Part shown: positions 35,001 through 41,961 of the stretch, piece after piece | Layout of the letters: each line of letters begins with the position of its first letter | Numbering within the stretch: the stretch's first letter is position 1 | From: Burkholderia pyrrocinia | GTDB taxonomy: Bacteria > Pseudomonadota > Gammaproteobacteria > Burkholderiales > Burkholderiaceae | DNA: 64,000 nucleotides | Direction of reading: 5' to 3' | NCBI RefSeq assembly: GCF_022809715.1 | Contig: NZ_CP094461.1 | Span: forward strand, 372,001-436,000 | The notes under the pieces: model-generated | Database searches by the model: none | What the model was told of the DNA's origin: nothing | What the model saw: the letters and a program-made list of their open reading frames with translations, nothing else | Made by a program: the position numbers and the translations under genes

Positions 35001-37677
35001 AGCCGGGCGCGGCAGTATTTTCGTGCTGCGCGACGACCTGATGGCGGCGGCTGCGCGCGCGCTGTTTCCGTCGGTTGCGCGCGCCGTGCTCGCCGCGCGC
35101 AACGGCCGGCTGGTGGACCAGTTGCGGCGGCTCGCGGCCTCACCGCTGCCCGCCCGCGCGGATGCCGCGCGCCCGCCGCTGCCGCCTGCGTTACTGCCGC
35201 CGAAGGGGGCGCAGGCCGGCGCCGGTCTCGAATACTTCAACGGCATCGGCGGTTTCGCGCGCGGCGGCCGCGAATACGTGGTGACCCTGCAGCCCGGTCA
35301 ATGCACGCCGATGCCGTGGGTCAACGTCGTCGCGAACCCGTCGTGCGGCTTCCTGAGCTCGGCGGAAGGGGGCGGCTATACCTGGGTGACGAACAGCCGC
35401 GAGCATCCGCTGACGCCATGGTCGAACGACCCGGTCACCGATCCGCCCAGCGAGGTGTTCTATGTTCGCGACGACGAAACCGGCATGCGCTGGGGGCCGC
35501 AGGCGAACTCGATCGGCGACGATGCGCCGGGCGCGACTCCGTTCGTGGCGAGCCATGGCCAGGGCTACAGCCGGTTTGCGCATACTGCCGCCGAGGTCGC
35601 CGTCGAATTGCTGCAGTTCGTGCCGCTGGCCGATCCCGTCAAGATTTCCCGCCTGACCCTGCGCAACCTGTCGGACCGGACCCGCCGGCTGTCCGTCGCA
35701 ACCTATGCGGAGTGGGCGCTGGGCGCGTCGCGCAGCGCCGCGGCGCCGCACACCGCGAGCGAGATCGATCCGGCCACCGGCGCGCTGTTTGCCCGCAACG
35801 ACTGGAGCCACGCGTATCGCGGCAGGGTGGCGTTCGCCGATCTGTGCGGCCTGCAAACCGCCTGGAGCGCGGACCGGCGCGAGTTCATCGGCCGCAATGG
35901 CGTGCTGAGCGATCCCGCCGGTTTTCCGGGCAGCGTCGGCGCGCCGCCGCTGTCGGGCCGGGTCGGCGCCGGGCTCGACCCGTGTGCCGCGTTGCAGACC
36001 ACGGTCGATCTCGAACCCGGCGGTGTCGTCGAAATCGTCTTGCTGCTCGGCGAAGGCGCCGATGCGGCGGCGGCGCGACAGTTGGTCGAGCATTACCGTC
36101 AGGCGGATCTCGACGCGATATTCGCCGCGGTGACGGCGTTCTGGGACGAGACGCTCGGCGCGCTCCAGGTCGAGACGCCGGACCGTGCGATGGATCTGAT
36201 GCTGAACCGCTGGCTGTTGTACCAGACGCTGTCGTGCCGGATCTGGGCGCGTGCGGGCTTTTATCAGGCCAGCGGCGCGTACGGTTTTCGCGACCAGCTG
36301 CAGGACGGCATGGCGCTCGCGGCCGCCCGCCCGGCCCTGACGCGCGAGCATCTGCTGCGGGCGGCGGCGCGCCAGTTCCCGGAGGGCGACATGCAGCACT
36401 GGTGGCTGCCGGAAAGCGGCAGCGGCGTACGCACGCGGATCTCCGACGATCGTGTCTGGCTCGCCCATGCGGTCGCGCACTACGTCGACGTCAGCGGCGA
36501 CCGGGCAATTCTCGATGCGTCGATCCCGTTCATCGACGGGCGACCGCTGGCGGCGGACGAGCAGGACGCGTTCTTCGTCCCGCGCATCTCGGAAACGAGC
36601 GCGTCGCTGTTCGAGCATTGCGTGCGCGGGCTGGAGTCCAGCCTCGCGCACGTCGGCGAGCATGGCCTGCCGCTGATCGGCACGGGTGACTGGAACGACG
36701 GCATGAACCGCGTCGGCGAAGCCGGGCGGGGCGAAAGCGTGTGGCTCGGGTGGTTCCTGCATGCGACGCTCACGGCGTTTGCGCCGCTCGCCGCGGCGCG
36801 CGGCGCGGGCGAGCTGGCGGCGCGCTGGCTGACGCGCGCCGACGCGTTGCGCGACGCGCTCGCCGATGCGGGATGGGATGGCGAGTGGTATCGGCGCGGC
36901 TACTTCGACGACGGTACGCCGCTCGGCTCGGCCGGCAACGCCGAATGTTCGATCGACGCGATCGCGCAGTCGTGGAGCGTGCTGTCGGGCGCGGGGGACC
37001 CGGCGCGCGCCGCGCAGGCGATGGACGCGCTGGACGCGCGGCTGATCCGCCGCGACGATGGCCTGGCGCTGCTGTTCGCACCGCCGTTCGATCGTTCGCC
37101 GGTCGATCCCGGCTATATCAAGGGTTATCCGCCGGGCATCCGGGAAAACGGCGGCCAGTACACGCATGCGGCCACGTGGTCGGTGCTCGCGTTCGCGCAA
37201 ATGGGTGACGGCGATCGCGCCGCGAAGCTGTTCGCGCTGCTCAATCCGGTCAATCGCAGCCGCACGCGCAGCGGCGCGAATCGCTATCGGGTGGAGCCGT
37301 ACGTGGTCGCGGCCGATGTCTATTCGGTCGCGCCGCATGTCGGCCGCGGCGGATGGACCTGGTACACCGGCTCGGCGGGCTGGCTGTATCGCGCGGGCGT
37401 CGAAGGGCTGCTCGGCCTGCGCAGGCATGGAGACATGCTGTCCATTCAACCGTGCATCCCGCGATCCTGGCCGGGCTTCAGCGCAACGCTGCGTCATGGC
37501 GCGTCGCACTACGACATCGTCGTCGAGAATCCGGACGACGTCAGCGGCGGCGTGTCGCGCCTCGTCGTCGATGGCGTGCGGCTCGCCACCGGCGAAGCGG
37601 CGGTGCGGCTCGTGGACGACGGTCGGCGGCACAGCGTGGTCGTGACGCTGGGGGCTGCGCAAGCGGTGCTGCTGTGA
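29047..37677 (+). CDS. ndvB: Cyclic beta-1,2-glucan synthase NdvB (GT84 plus GH94 phosphorylase domains)
   Basis: This giant inner-membrane enzyme (2876 residues from the chosen start; family usually ~2800-2900) makes periplasmic cyclic beta-1,2-glucans from UDP-glucose. The N-terminal glucoamylase-like region is followed by membrane helices (~residues 415-465), a cytoplasmic GT84 glycosyltransferase core (YVITLDADTRLLRDTVRRLV), more helices (~825-990), further glucoamylase-like domains and a C-terminal GH94 phosphorylase domain with LIGTGDWNDGMNRVG, which sets ring size. The frame is open from 28828, but that part overlaps the HicB gene; TTG at 29047 with GGGAG eight bases upstream is a plausible start. 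The glucans serve osmoadaptation and, in relatives, biofilm antibiotic tolerance. Confidence 0.92.
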   Translation: MKIHVARVSRRRTSPWSNARPIREEFFGDERLAQHAGSLARAQKVLPGAASGPSLATRLKDNADHLLKAYRNTVAADARGEEITPAAEWLLDNYYLVAEQVRQIRDDLSPRYYRQLPKLSNGPFAGYPRVFGINWSFVAHTDSRFDPDALCRFMLAYQAVEPLTIGELWAVAITLRIVLIENLRRLADQIIDDRRARLDADALADRLLGEGGQARLETAPLVARYEQAVLHDAFAVQLIQRLHDPDPAVAPALAWLHRHLAARGATPDQIVASVNHQQGAASLTVRNVITSMRLISEVDWTDLFERISLVDQVLRSHPGFAEMDFPTRNLYRDAVEALARGAPVSELEIARRVVADAAARAPAAGAVPGRETDPGYYLLADGRAALEAEIGYRPPVALWLRRLTRHAGLGGYLARIGLIAALLLAGMLAWLTRVEPPGHWLIWLGLAGLLPALDAALALVNRSVMRDVGAKILPGLALLDGIPPDLRTLVAVPVLLTTEAALAEQIEQLEIHHLASPNGALYFALLSDWVDAPAPHADGDDELLAFAAAGIDRLNRLYPAAPGEGERFLLLHRKRVWNDGERCWMGWERKRGKLHELNRLLRGAQDTTFVAREGRPPRVPPDVRYVITLDADTRLLRDTVRRLVGKMAHPLNRPVFDSASRRIVEGYGVLQPRVTSSLASGDEGSLFQRVSSSAHGIDPYVSAVSDVYQDLFDEGSYAGKGIYDVDAFEAVLAGRVPENTVLSHDLFEGIFARAGLASDVEVVEASPSRYDVAAGRLHRWARGDWQLLPWLIFGHEPLTAVGRWKMLDNLRRTLTAPAMMVALLAGWMLPLPVSLAWSAFVLTTIALPFLLPVLSGLVPRWRRTHVKMTTRSVLHAWSIELRFALTRFGLSIVMLPQQAWSMGDAIARTLFRVGISRRHLLEWTTAAEAGARERRTLAFTYLQMRGGVTLALLAAAAGLAAGWRFDRDAGWLAVPFALVWLAAPAIAYWLSRAPRPAGELTVAPHDARQLRRDARRTWRYFETFVTADDQMLPLDNFQEDPKPVVAHRTSPTNIGLYLLSAVSAREFGWLGTLDAVSRLEATLATMRLMARYRGHFYNWYDTRDLRPLEPRYVSSVDSGNLAGHLIALGNGCRAWANQPAGVGRQAAYEGIGDTLALLRNAVCREGDARTALHGEFERAATELEEALAAPAGDDAAPDGRAAPEWPAITVLAATVADVARALMDDIGRVRGGDVDDVLFWAQALEHAVQGHCRDATRTPDEADVLNKRLHALADTALQMAYAMEFGFLLDPVRNLLSIGYAVADGRLDPGNYDLLASEARLASFVAIAKGDVPARHWFRLGRLATPIGHGAALISWSGSMFEYLMPSLVMRAPDSSLLARTNHLVVRRQIAYADGLRLPWGMSESAYNTRDIELTYQYSSFGVPELGLKRDLDQNLVVAPYATALAAMVAPDAAARNFERLRAAGACGRFGFYEALDYTPARVPEGMPVAIVRAFMAHHQGMSIVSIANALLGGRIRAFFHGEPAVRATELLLQERVPGRVAAGRPRVDASPAGRMHGIDAGVARRLLSADDPAPVTHLLSNGRYAVMLTAAGSGYSRRDDLAVTRWREDATRDDWGSYLYLRDVDSGDVWSAAWQPTGVVPDSYEVTFTEDRAEFVRRDGTLTTSLEVVVSAEDDAEVRRVSVANAGTRARVIEFTSYAEIVLAPPAADHAHPAFSKLFIETEYVPASGAILATRRKRAPNEAEVWAAHLAVTSGETVGAEEFDTDRLRFIGRGRGVRLPLALTERRALGASEGAVLDAAFTLRRRLRIEPGAKASIVYWTIVADSRAQLLDLVDKHRDGESFARAAMLAWTQAQVQLRHSAVSLDEAALFQQLAGYMLYSDASMRPGSAALLRHAAAVSAAGGVGASPLWTHGVSGDLPILLVRIDDIEHIAMVRQLIRAHEYWRMKRLEVDLVIVNERAASYVQDLQAALEGLVRARQQPDEAGRGSIFVLRDDLMAAAARALFPSVARAVLAARNGRLVDQLRRLAASPLPARADAARPPLPPALLPPKGAQAGAGLEYFNGIGGFARGGREYVVTLQPGQCTPMPWVNVVANPSCGFLSSAEGGGYTWVTNSREHPLTPWSNDPVTDPPSEVFYVRDDETGMRWGPQANSIGDDAPGATPFVASHGQGYSRFAHTAAEVAVELLQFVPLADPVKISRLTLRNLSDRTRRLSVATYAEWALGASRSAAAPHTASEIDPATGALFARNDWSHAYRGRVAFADLCGLQTAWSADRREFIGRNGVLSDPAGFPGSVGAPPLSGRVGAGLDPCAALQTTVDLEPGGVVEIVLLLGEGADAAAARQLVEHYRQADLDAIFAAVTAFWDETLGALQVETPDRAMDLMLNRWLLYQTLSCRIWARAGFYQASGAYGFRDQLQDGMALAAARPALTREHLLRAAARQFPEGDMQHWWLPESGSGVRTRISDDRVWLAHAVAHYVDVSGDRAILDASIPFIDGRPLAADEQDAFFVPRISETSASLFEHCVRGLESSLAHVGEHGLPLIGTGDWNDGMNRVGEAGRGESVWLGWFLHATLTAFAPLAAARGAGELAARWLTRADALRDALADAGWDGEWYRRGYFDDGTPLGSAGNAECSIDAIAQSWSVLSGAGDPARAAQAMDALDARLIRRDDGLALLFAPPFDRSPVDPGYIKGYPPGIRENGGQYTHAATWSVLAFAQMGDGDRAAKLFALLNPVNRSRTRSGANRYRVEPYVVAADVYSVAPHVGRGGWTWYTGSAGWLYRAGVEGLLGLRRHGDMLSIQPCIPRSWPGFSATLRHGASHYDIVVENPDDVSGGVSRLVVDGVRLATGEAAVRLVDDGRRHSVVVTLGAAQAVLL

Positions 37678-37837
37678 GCGGCAGGCCGGCATCCGGGCCG
37701 GTACGTTAGCGGACGGACTGTGCGCGATTCACCGTCCATCATGAACCGACGTCTCGAATTCCATCGGGATGTCGGCGCATGGGTTTCCGTGCGTCGTGCC
37801 GGATCGGCCGGCGCGGCGGCAACCCGAGGAGATGATC

Positions 37838-38056
37838 ATGAGAAAGCTACATTCCGTTGCAGTCGAGATGACGATAGTCACCATGACGATTGTCGTGCTG
37901 GCGGGTTGCGGCGATATGTCTCGCCGCGGAAGGGATACCGTGATCGGGGCCGGTGTCGGCGGCGTCGCCGGTGCGGTCCTGACGGGCGGCAGTGCGTTGG
38001 GCACGGTGGGCGGCGCGGCCGTCGGCGGGGTTGTCGGCAATCAGGTCGGGAAATAG
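37838..38056 (+). CDS. Small OsmB-like glycine-zipper lipoprotein
   Basis: This 72-residue protein has a signal ending in the lipobox VLAGC (MRKLHSVAVEMTIVTMTIVV). The mature part has a glycine-zipper membrane segment (GAGVGGVAGAVLTGG, GGAAVGGVVGNQVGK). The ATG at 37838 has GAGGAG six bases upstream; the ATG at 37832 is too close to it. OsmB-type lipoproteins are osmotic or envelope-stress-induced outer-membrane proteins. It lies 160 bp after ndvB, another osmoadaptation gene. A degenerate dyad GTACG-TTAG-CGGAC sits at 37701-37714. Confidence 0.82.
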   Translation: MRKLHSVAVEMTIVTMTIVVLAGCGDMSRRGRDTVIGAGVGGVAGAVLTGGSALGTVGGAAVGGVVGNQVGK

Positions 38057-38147
38057 GCCGGCCGGTTGAAGGGCAGGGAATCGGCACGCGCATGCGCCGT
38101 TACGGCGAAGCGCGCGCGATACGCGCGTGGCTTGGAGTACGACCGGT

Positions 38148-39329
38148 ATGTCGGCATTTCTCCTGAACGGCGAGCTGAGGCTGTCCTGGTGGCAGCTTGC
38201 GTGGGTCGTGCTCGCGCTCACGCATGTCACGATCATCAGCGTGACCGTGTACCTGCACCGCTGCCAGGCACACCGGGCGCTGGAACTGCACCCGGGCGTC
38301 AGTCACTTCTTCCGGTTCTGGCTGTGGTTGACGACCGGCATGCTGACCACGCAGTGGGTCGCGGTGCATCGCAAGCATCACGCAAGAAGCGAGACCCCGG
38401 AAGATCCGCATAGCCCGCGCACCCGCGGCCTCGCGGCCGTGCTGCTGCGCGGTGCGGAACTGTATCGGGCGGAAGCGCGGAACGAGGAAACGCTGCGCAG
38501 ATATGGCTCGGGTACGCCGGACGACTGGCTCGAACGCCACGTGTATGCCCGCTATCCGAATCTCGGCGTCGGGCTGCTGGCCGTGCTCGACGTCGGGCTG
38601 TTCGGGCTGCCCGGCGTCGCGGCGTGGGCGATCCAGATGATGTGGATTCCGTTCTGGGCCGGCGGCGTGGTCAACGGTTGCGGCCACTTCAGCGGTTACC
38701 GGAATTTCGCGACGCCCGATGCGAGCACCAACCTTTTCCCGCTGGGCATCCTGATCGGCGGGGAAGAGCTGCATAACAATCACCACGCATACGTGACGTC
38801 CGCCAGGCTGTCGAACCGCTGGTTCGAGTTCGACATCGGCTGGCTGTACATCCGCCTGCTGGCGGCGTTGAGACTCGCGACCATTCGGCGAGTCGCGACG
38901 AAGCCGCGCCTGCTCCCGCACAAGGCGGTGGCCGACGACGCGACGCTGCAAGCGATCATCCGCAACCGGCATGCGGTGTTGGCCGCCTATGCGCGCATGC
39001 TCGAGCCGGCCTGCCGGCGGGAGCTGCGCCGCATCGAGGACATGAGCCGCGACGACAAGCGCGCGTTCGCGCTCGGCATGAAACGCTGGCTGCGCCAGGC
39101 CTGGGGCCATCGGGACAAGCCCGATCTACGGGCGCTGACGAGCCCCAATGCGAACCGGCGAATACGCGTGTACGTGGATATGTACGAGACGTTGCTCGAG
39201 CTATGGACGTGGTCGCACGCGTCGCACGAGCAATTGCTGGTTCAGTTGCAGGATTGGTGCCGTAGTGCGGAGCAGAGCGGCATCAAGGCGATCGCCGATT
39301 TCTCGATGCGCCTGCGCCGGTATGCGTGA
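38148..39329 (+). CDS. Membrane fatty acid (acyl-CoA delta-9 type) desaturase
   Basis: This 393-residue di-iron membrane enzyme shows the three histidine boxes of delta-9 desaturases: HRCQAH (37-42), HRKHH (74-78) and HNNHH (209-213), plus the auxiliary NGCGH (177-181). Four membrane helices flank them. It introduces a double bond in membrane acyl chains using oxygen. An extra ~130-residue helical tail follows the catalytic part. GGAG nine bases upstream supports the ATG at 38148 over the in-frame GTG/TTG codons upstream. It stands between stress-type genes, consistent with membrane-fluidity adaptation. Confidence 0.9.
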   Translation: MSAFLLNGELRLSWWQLAWVVLALTHVTIISVTVYLHRCQAHRALELHPGVSHFFRFWLWLTTGMLTTQWVAVHRKHHARSETPEDPHSPRTRGLAAVLLRGAELYRAEARNEETLRRYGSGTPDDWLERHVYARYPNLGVGLLAVLDVGLFGLPGVAAWAIQMMWIPFWAGGVVNGCGHFSGYRNFATPDASTNLFPLGILIGGEELHNNHHAYVTSARLSNRWFEFDIGWLYIRLLAALRLATIRRVATKPRLLPHKAVADDATLQAIIRNRHAVLAAYARMLEPACRRELRRIEDMSRDDKRAFALGMKRWLRQAWGHRDKPDLRALTSPNANRRIRVYVDMYETLLELWTWSHASHEQLLVQLQDWCRSAEQSGIKAIADFSMRLRRYA

Positions 39330-39383
39330 TCGCGGCACGCCGGCGTGCCCGCGATGCGGGATCGGCGTGCAACAGTGCGCAGT

Positions 39384-39524
39384 TCATCTCGCCCGATTGT
39401 CGGGACGCGAATAACGCCACTTGCTCGCATTGGAATCGACGTCGGCACGGGCCAGATCGTCCCGCTGCTTTTGCCGGGTCGCGTCATCGCGCCGGTCCAT
39501 CGAGGGGCCTGAGTAAGATTTCAT
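39384..39524 (-). CDS. Small hydrophilic 46-residue protein
   Basis: A short frame reads MKSYSGPSMDRRDDATRQKQ and continues RDDLARADVDSNASKWRYSR, ending PDNRAR. A textbook ribosome binding site (AGAGGAGCAATCC) precedes the ATG at 39524. The sequence is highly charged and probably disordered, with no recognised family. Strong initiation signals and its position among small stress-type genes make it a plausible real gene. Confidence 0.5.
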   Translation of the reverse strand: MKSYSGPSMDRRDDATRQKQRDDLARADVDSNASKWRYSRPDNRAR

Positions 39525-39593
39525 GGATTGCTCCTCTGAGTGAGGTGTGCTCGCGTCGCGAGACGTCGCGTCGAGCCGGATGCGGCGGACGGA

Positions 39594-39866
39594 TCAGATC
39601 GCCGTAGCGGCGATCTTGCCGTCCACGATGTCCTTGCCGAATTGCATCGCCAGGTCGAGTGCGAGCGCCGCCGTTTGCGGAGCGCCATGCTCGAAAATGG
39701 TCGAGTAACGCGGTGCCGTTGCCGAGGTCGCCGGAATCGTATCGATGCGCACGATCGAACCGAAGCGCTTCAGGCCGGGGGCGTGGGGATCGCCGAACGG
39801 CGGGAACAGGATTTGCGAATAGACACGGAGTTCACGTCCGCGATATTCGAGAGTGGGGATGGTCAT
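39594..39866 (-). CDS. Conserved-looking hypothetical protein, 90 residues
   Basis: The frame from 39866 reads MTIPTLEYRGRELRVYSQIL and continues with PPFGDPHAPGLKRFGSIVRI, ending GKDIVDGKIAATAI. AGGAG lies seven bases before the ATG, and codon use is like that of true genes here. It has no signal peptide or membrane segment. The family is not recognised; the alternating beta-strand pattern suggests a small soluble domain. Confidence 0.6.
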   Translation of the reverse strand: MTIPTLEYRGRELRVYSQILFPPFGDPHAPGLKRFGSIVRIDTIPATSATAPRYSTIFEHGAPQTAALALDLAMQFGKDIVDGKIAATAI

Positions 39867-40139
39867 GATGTGCTCCTGACAGAGCAACCGTTGGCGCCGA
39901 AGGATTCGAGGGCGCCGATGCCTTGACAACATACCGGCAGGTGTCTTCAGTGTGCGCGCTCAATACCGGTTTGGCAACGAACATATCGGATGCCGAAGCA
40001 TATTTCGATGCAGATGAATCACCGGTTTGCAATAGGCAGTCAATTGCGCTGCCGGAATACCCGATTCCGAATAGTCGATACCGTACAGACGCCGGCGTGT
40101 CGTGCGGTTCACGATGAACTCAACACCGAGGAGGCAGCC

Positions 40140-40334
40140 ATGTGCATCCCACTTTCACCCGAGGTCGTCGAGACCCTCAAATCGCTTGATCGAATTCCGG
40201 ATTCCAAAGCGGATATTCCACGCACCATAGCCAACGAACTGTTGACTCACGGGCTTGCATACGAGTCGCGCACCGGCGGCTCGATCAATATGACGGCCGC
40301 AGGCCGGCTGTGGCTGAATCGGTGCGCCGATTAG
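40140..40334 (+). CDS. Small hypothetical protein, 64 residues
   Basis: MCIPLSPEVVETLKSLDRIP, continuing DSKADIPRTIANELLTHGLA, looks like a compact helical, possibly winged-helix-like fold (ELLTHGLAYESRTGGSINMT). GAGGAGGCAGCC precedes the ATG at 40140. Followed 68 nt later by another small gene on the same strand. No family assigned. Confidence 0.55.
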   Translation: MCIPLSPEVVETLKSLDRIPDSKADIPRTIANELLTHGLAYESRTGGSINMTAAGRLWLNRCAD

Positions 40335-40402
40335 CGCGCGCATTGACCGGACGAGACGGGAGTTTTGTCGCGTACAACGCTCCATGGACAAGTGAGGCAA
40401 TG

Positions 40403-40717
40403 ATGAAAATCCAATCTACACGATGGTTTCCGCTGGACCGATATGCACCGGTTCGCGACGGATGGTATGAGGTTCGACTGGTGAGCGGCGACACGGCATT
40501 TGCGAAGTTCGGCGGCGGCGAATGGACCGAAAAGCCGGTGCTCGCCTTTACGCGCTGGCGAGGCTTGTGCTCCGATCCGGCCAAGTCGGGCGACCAGGAG
40601 ACGTTTGCCGCGGATGCGACCGCAGCGAAAGGTGTCCGGGACGCGTGGGACGCGTTCTTTCCCGGCGTCGGAGACGAGCAGCACAAACCACGTGCCGCGC
40701 ACGGCGATCACACCTGA
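40403..40717 (+). CDS. Hypothetical protein, 104 residues
   Basis: MKIQSTRWFPLDRYAPVRDG, then WYEVRLVSGDTAFAKFGGGE: a beta-rich N-terminal half (residues ~5-60) with a hydrophilic tail, no signal or membrane segment. The ATG at 40403 has GAGG seven bases upstream; an adjacent ATG at 40400 would add one Met. Protein-like composition, no family recognised. Confidence 0.55.
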   Translation: MKIQSTRWFPLDRYAPVRDGWYEVRLVSGDTAFAKFGGGEWTEKPVLAFTRWRGLCSDPAKSGDQETFAADATAAKGVRDAWDAFFPGVGDEQHKPRAAHGDHT

Positions 40718-40852
40718 CGCATTGCGGCATCGTGACGCTCAGTCGGGAAGCGGGTATCGCCGGATGCATGCACGCACGCGCCGTCGATACCCGCCGAATC
40801 CGCGGCATGCTGCCCGATCGCGCGGCGCTTCGGAACCGTTCGCGCGAACGCC

Positions 40853-41029
40853 CTACGGCCGCTTCTTGAATTGCTCTTTCGCGTCGCCGAATGACGCCTG
40901 TGTCTTGCCGACGACCTGCTCGACCTTGCCCTGCATTCTGGTCGATCTATTTCCCATGACCTTGCCGACCATGACCTTCAGCTTGCCTTTCGCTTCCGCG
41001 ATGCGGCCTCTCACCTGATCCCTGTTCAT
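40853..41029 (-). CDS. CsbD-family stress protein
   Basis: This 58-residue hydrophilic protein begins MNRDQVRGRIAEAKGKLKVM and carries the CsbD pattern of Lys/Gly-rich amphipathic repeats (VEQVVGKTQASFGDAKEQFK). CsbD-like proteins are abundant general-stress proteins of unknown mechanism. AGGAG eight bases before the ATG at 41029 decides the start over an upstream in-frame codon at 41047. Upstream lies a GTACG-ATGC-CGTAC dyad (41169-41182) shared with other stress genes here. Confidence 0.85.
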   Translation of the reverse strand: MNRDQVRGRIAEAKGKLKVMVGKVMGNRSTRMQGKVEQVVGKTQASFGDAKEQFKKRP

Positions 41030-41168
41030 GACATCGCTCCTTGACATGAGTCGCCCGTTTCACCGGTACGAAACCCGGAACCATCGAAGCGTCGTATCGG
41101 GCGCTTTGGCGCGGGGCACTCAGGGCGCCCGAAGACACACTGCGCGCGATGGTGACGCAAGTCGGTAC

Positions 41169-41182
41169 GATGCCGTACGCGA
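41169..41182. promoter_or_regulatory. GTACG-N4-CGTAC dyad upstream of csbD-like gene
   Basis: An exact 5-4-5 dyad (GTACG-ATGC-CGTAC), 140 bp upstream of the CsbD start codon. Unlike the other three sites it has no TAGCGT-like hexamer at the matching distance on either side, so its promoter is unclear. Confidence 0.5.
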
Positions 41183-41277
41183 GTCGGCGCCGGCGCAGCA
41201 GCGGATGCATGCGGGCGGCGATCGGGGGCGATCGTCGCGAGGAGGGCTTGTATAGGTTGTCTGTTTTAGCACGCTCG

Positions 41278-41319
41278 GTACGCTTTCGTACCGCATTCGC
41301 ATTCGCCCGTGTGTAGCGT
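41278..41319 (+). promoter_or_regulatory. Crp/Fnr-type class II promoter module toward DUF3096 gene
   Basis: GTACG-CTTT-CGTAC (41278-41291; arms extend to CGGTACG/CGTACCG) is followed after exactly 22 nt by TAGCGT (41314-41319), within GTGTAGCGTC. If TAGCGT is the -10 element, the dyad is centred at -41.5, the class II Crp/Fnr position. The same module occurs at 46946-46987 and 47556-47597. Confidence 0.65.
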
Positions 41320-41621
41320 CAGTATATCCACGAACAATCCGCGGCGAATCAGGCTGCGACGAACATTTCCATGAGGTGCGCCGGGATCGATCCTTGCTAT
41401 CGGTGTAGTAGTTCCGGGATGTGCGACGACCGGCACCGCCGACGCCAGTGGCAGCCAGATCGACCAACGCCACACCATCGACGCGGGCGCCGGCCCGACC
41501 CTTGCGCACCGTTGCACGACTGCCGAAGGCTCGCGTGTCGCCGGGCTCGAGCCGCTGTCACGAACATCGGAGGCGGGGCGGCTTTGTATTCATGTGTTGT
41601 TTTCAATCTTGCGGAGGGCGT

Positions 41622-41768
41622 ATGAACATCCTCACGAGCGCGGGACCACTGGTTTCGCTGATCGCCGGCATTCTGATTCTTGTGGTGCCCCGTCTGTTGA
41701 ATTACATCGTTGCGATCTACCTGATCGTCATCGGGTTGCTCGGGCTGTTCGGCGGACATATCCACTGA
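41622..41768 (+). CDS. DUF3096 small membrane protein
   Basis: This 48-residue protein is almost entirely two hydrophobic helices: MNILTSAGPLVSLIAGILIL and VPRLLNYIVAIYLIVIGLLG, the full DUF3096 pattern. These tiny inner-membrane proteins have no known function. GGAGGGCGT precedes the ATG at 41622; the open frame extends far upstream but without protein-like sequence. It is the first gene downstream of the Crp/Fnr-type module at 41278-41319. Confidence 0.85.
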   Translation: MNILTSAGPLVSLIAGILILVVPRLLNYIVAIYLIVIGLLGLFGGHIH

Positions 41769-41961
41769 CCCGGGCCAGCCACGAAAAAGCGGGTTTCGAA
41801 CCTTGCAGGCGGCACCCGCGATCGTCGAACCGCTGCCGTCGCCAGGTCCGCACGGAGTCGACCGCGCAACGATGTGCCGGTGCGTTGCCCGGTTGCGCCG
41901 TCGCGTGCCGATTGCAATCGAGGTCGCGCGGCCGGAATGATGCGCCGCGACGTTCGCGATT

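Larger units (their letters stand above)
41030..41621. other. 592 bp intergenic region with two GTACG-N4-CGTAC dyads
   Basis: No gene is supported on either strand. It holds the dyads at 41169-41182 and 41278-41291 and a predicted promoter pointing toward the DUF3096 gene. The implied transcript would have a ~295 nt untranslated leader, so a regulatory RNA or small RNA is possible. Confidence 0.5.

Noticed and set aside
31870..37692. Long reverse-strand open frames (954 and 833 codons) under ndvB
   Set aside because: Arg/His/Gln-rich low-quality translations typical of the antisense of GC-rich genes.
37701..37714. GTACG-TTAG-CGGAC upstream of the OsmB-like gene as a regulon site
   Set aside because: One mismatch and CATCAT rather than TAGCGT at the matching distance; too weak to claim.
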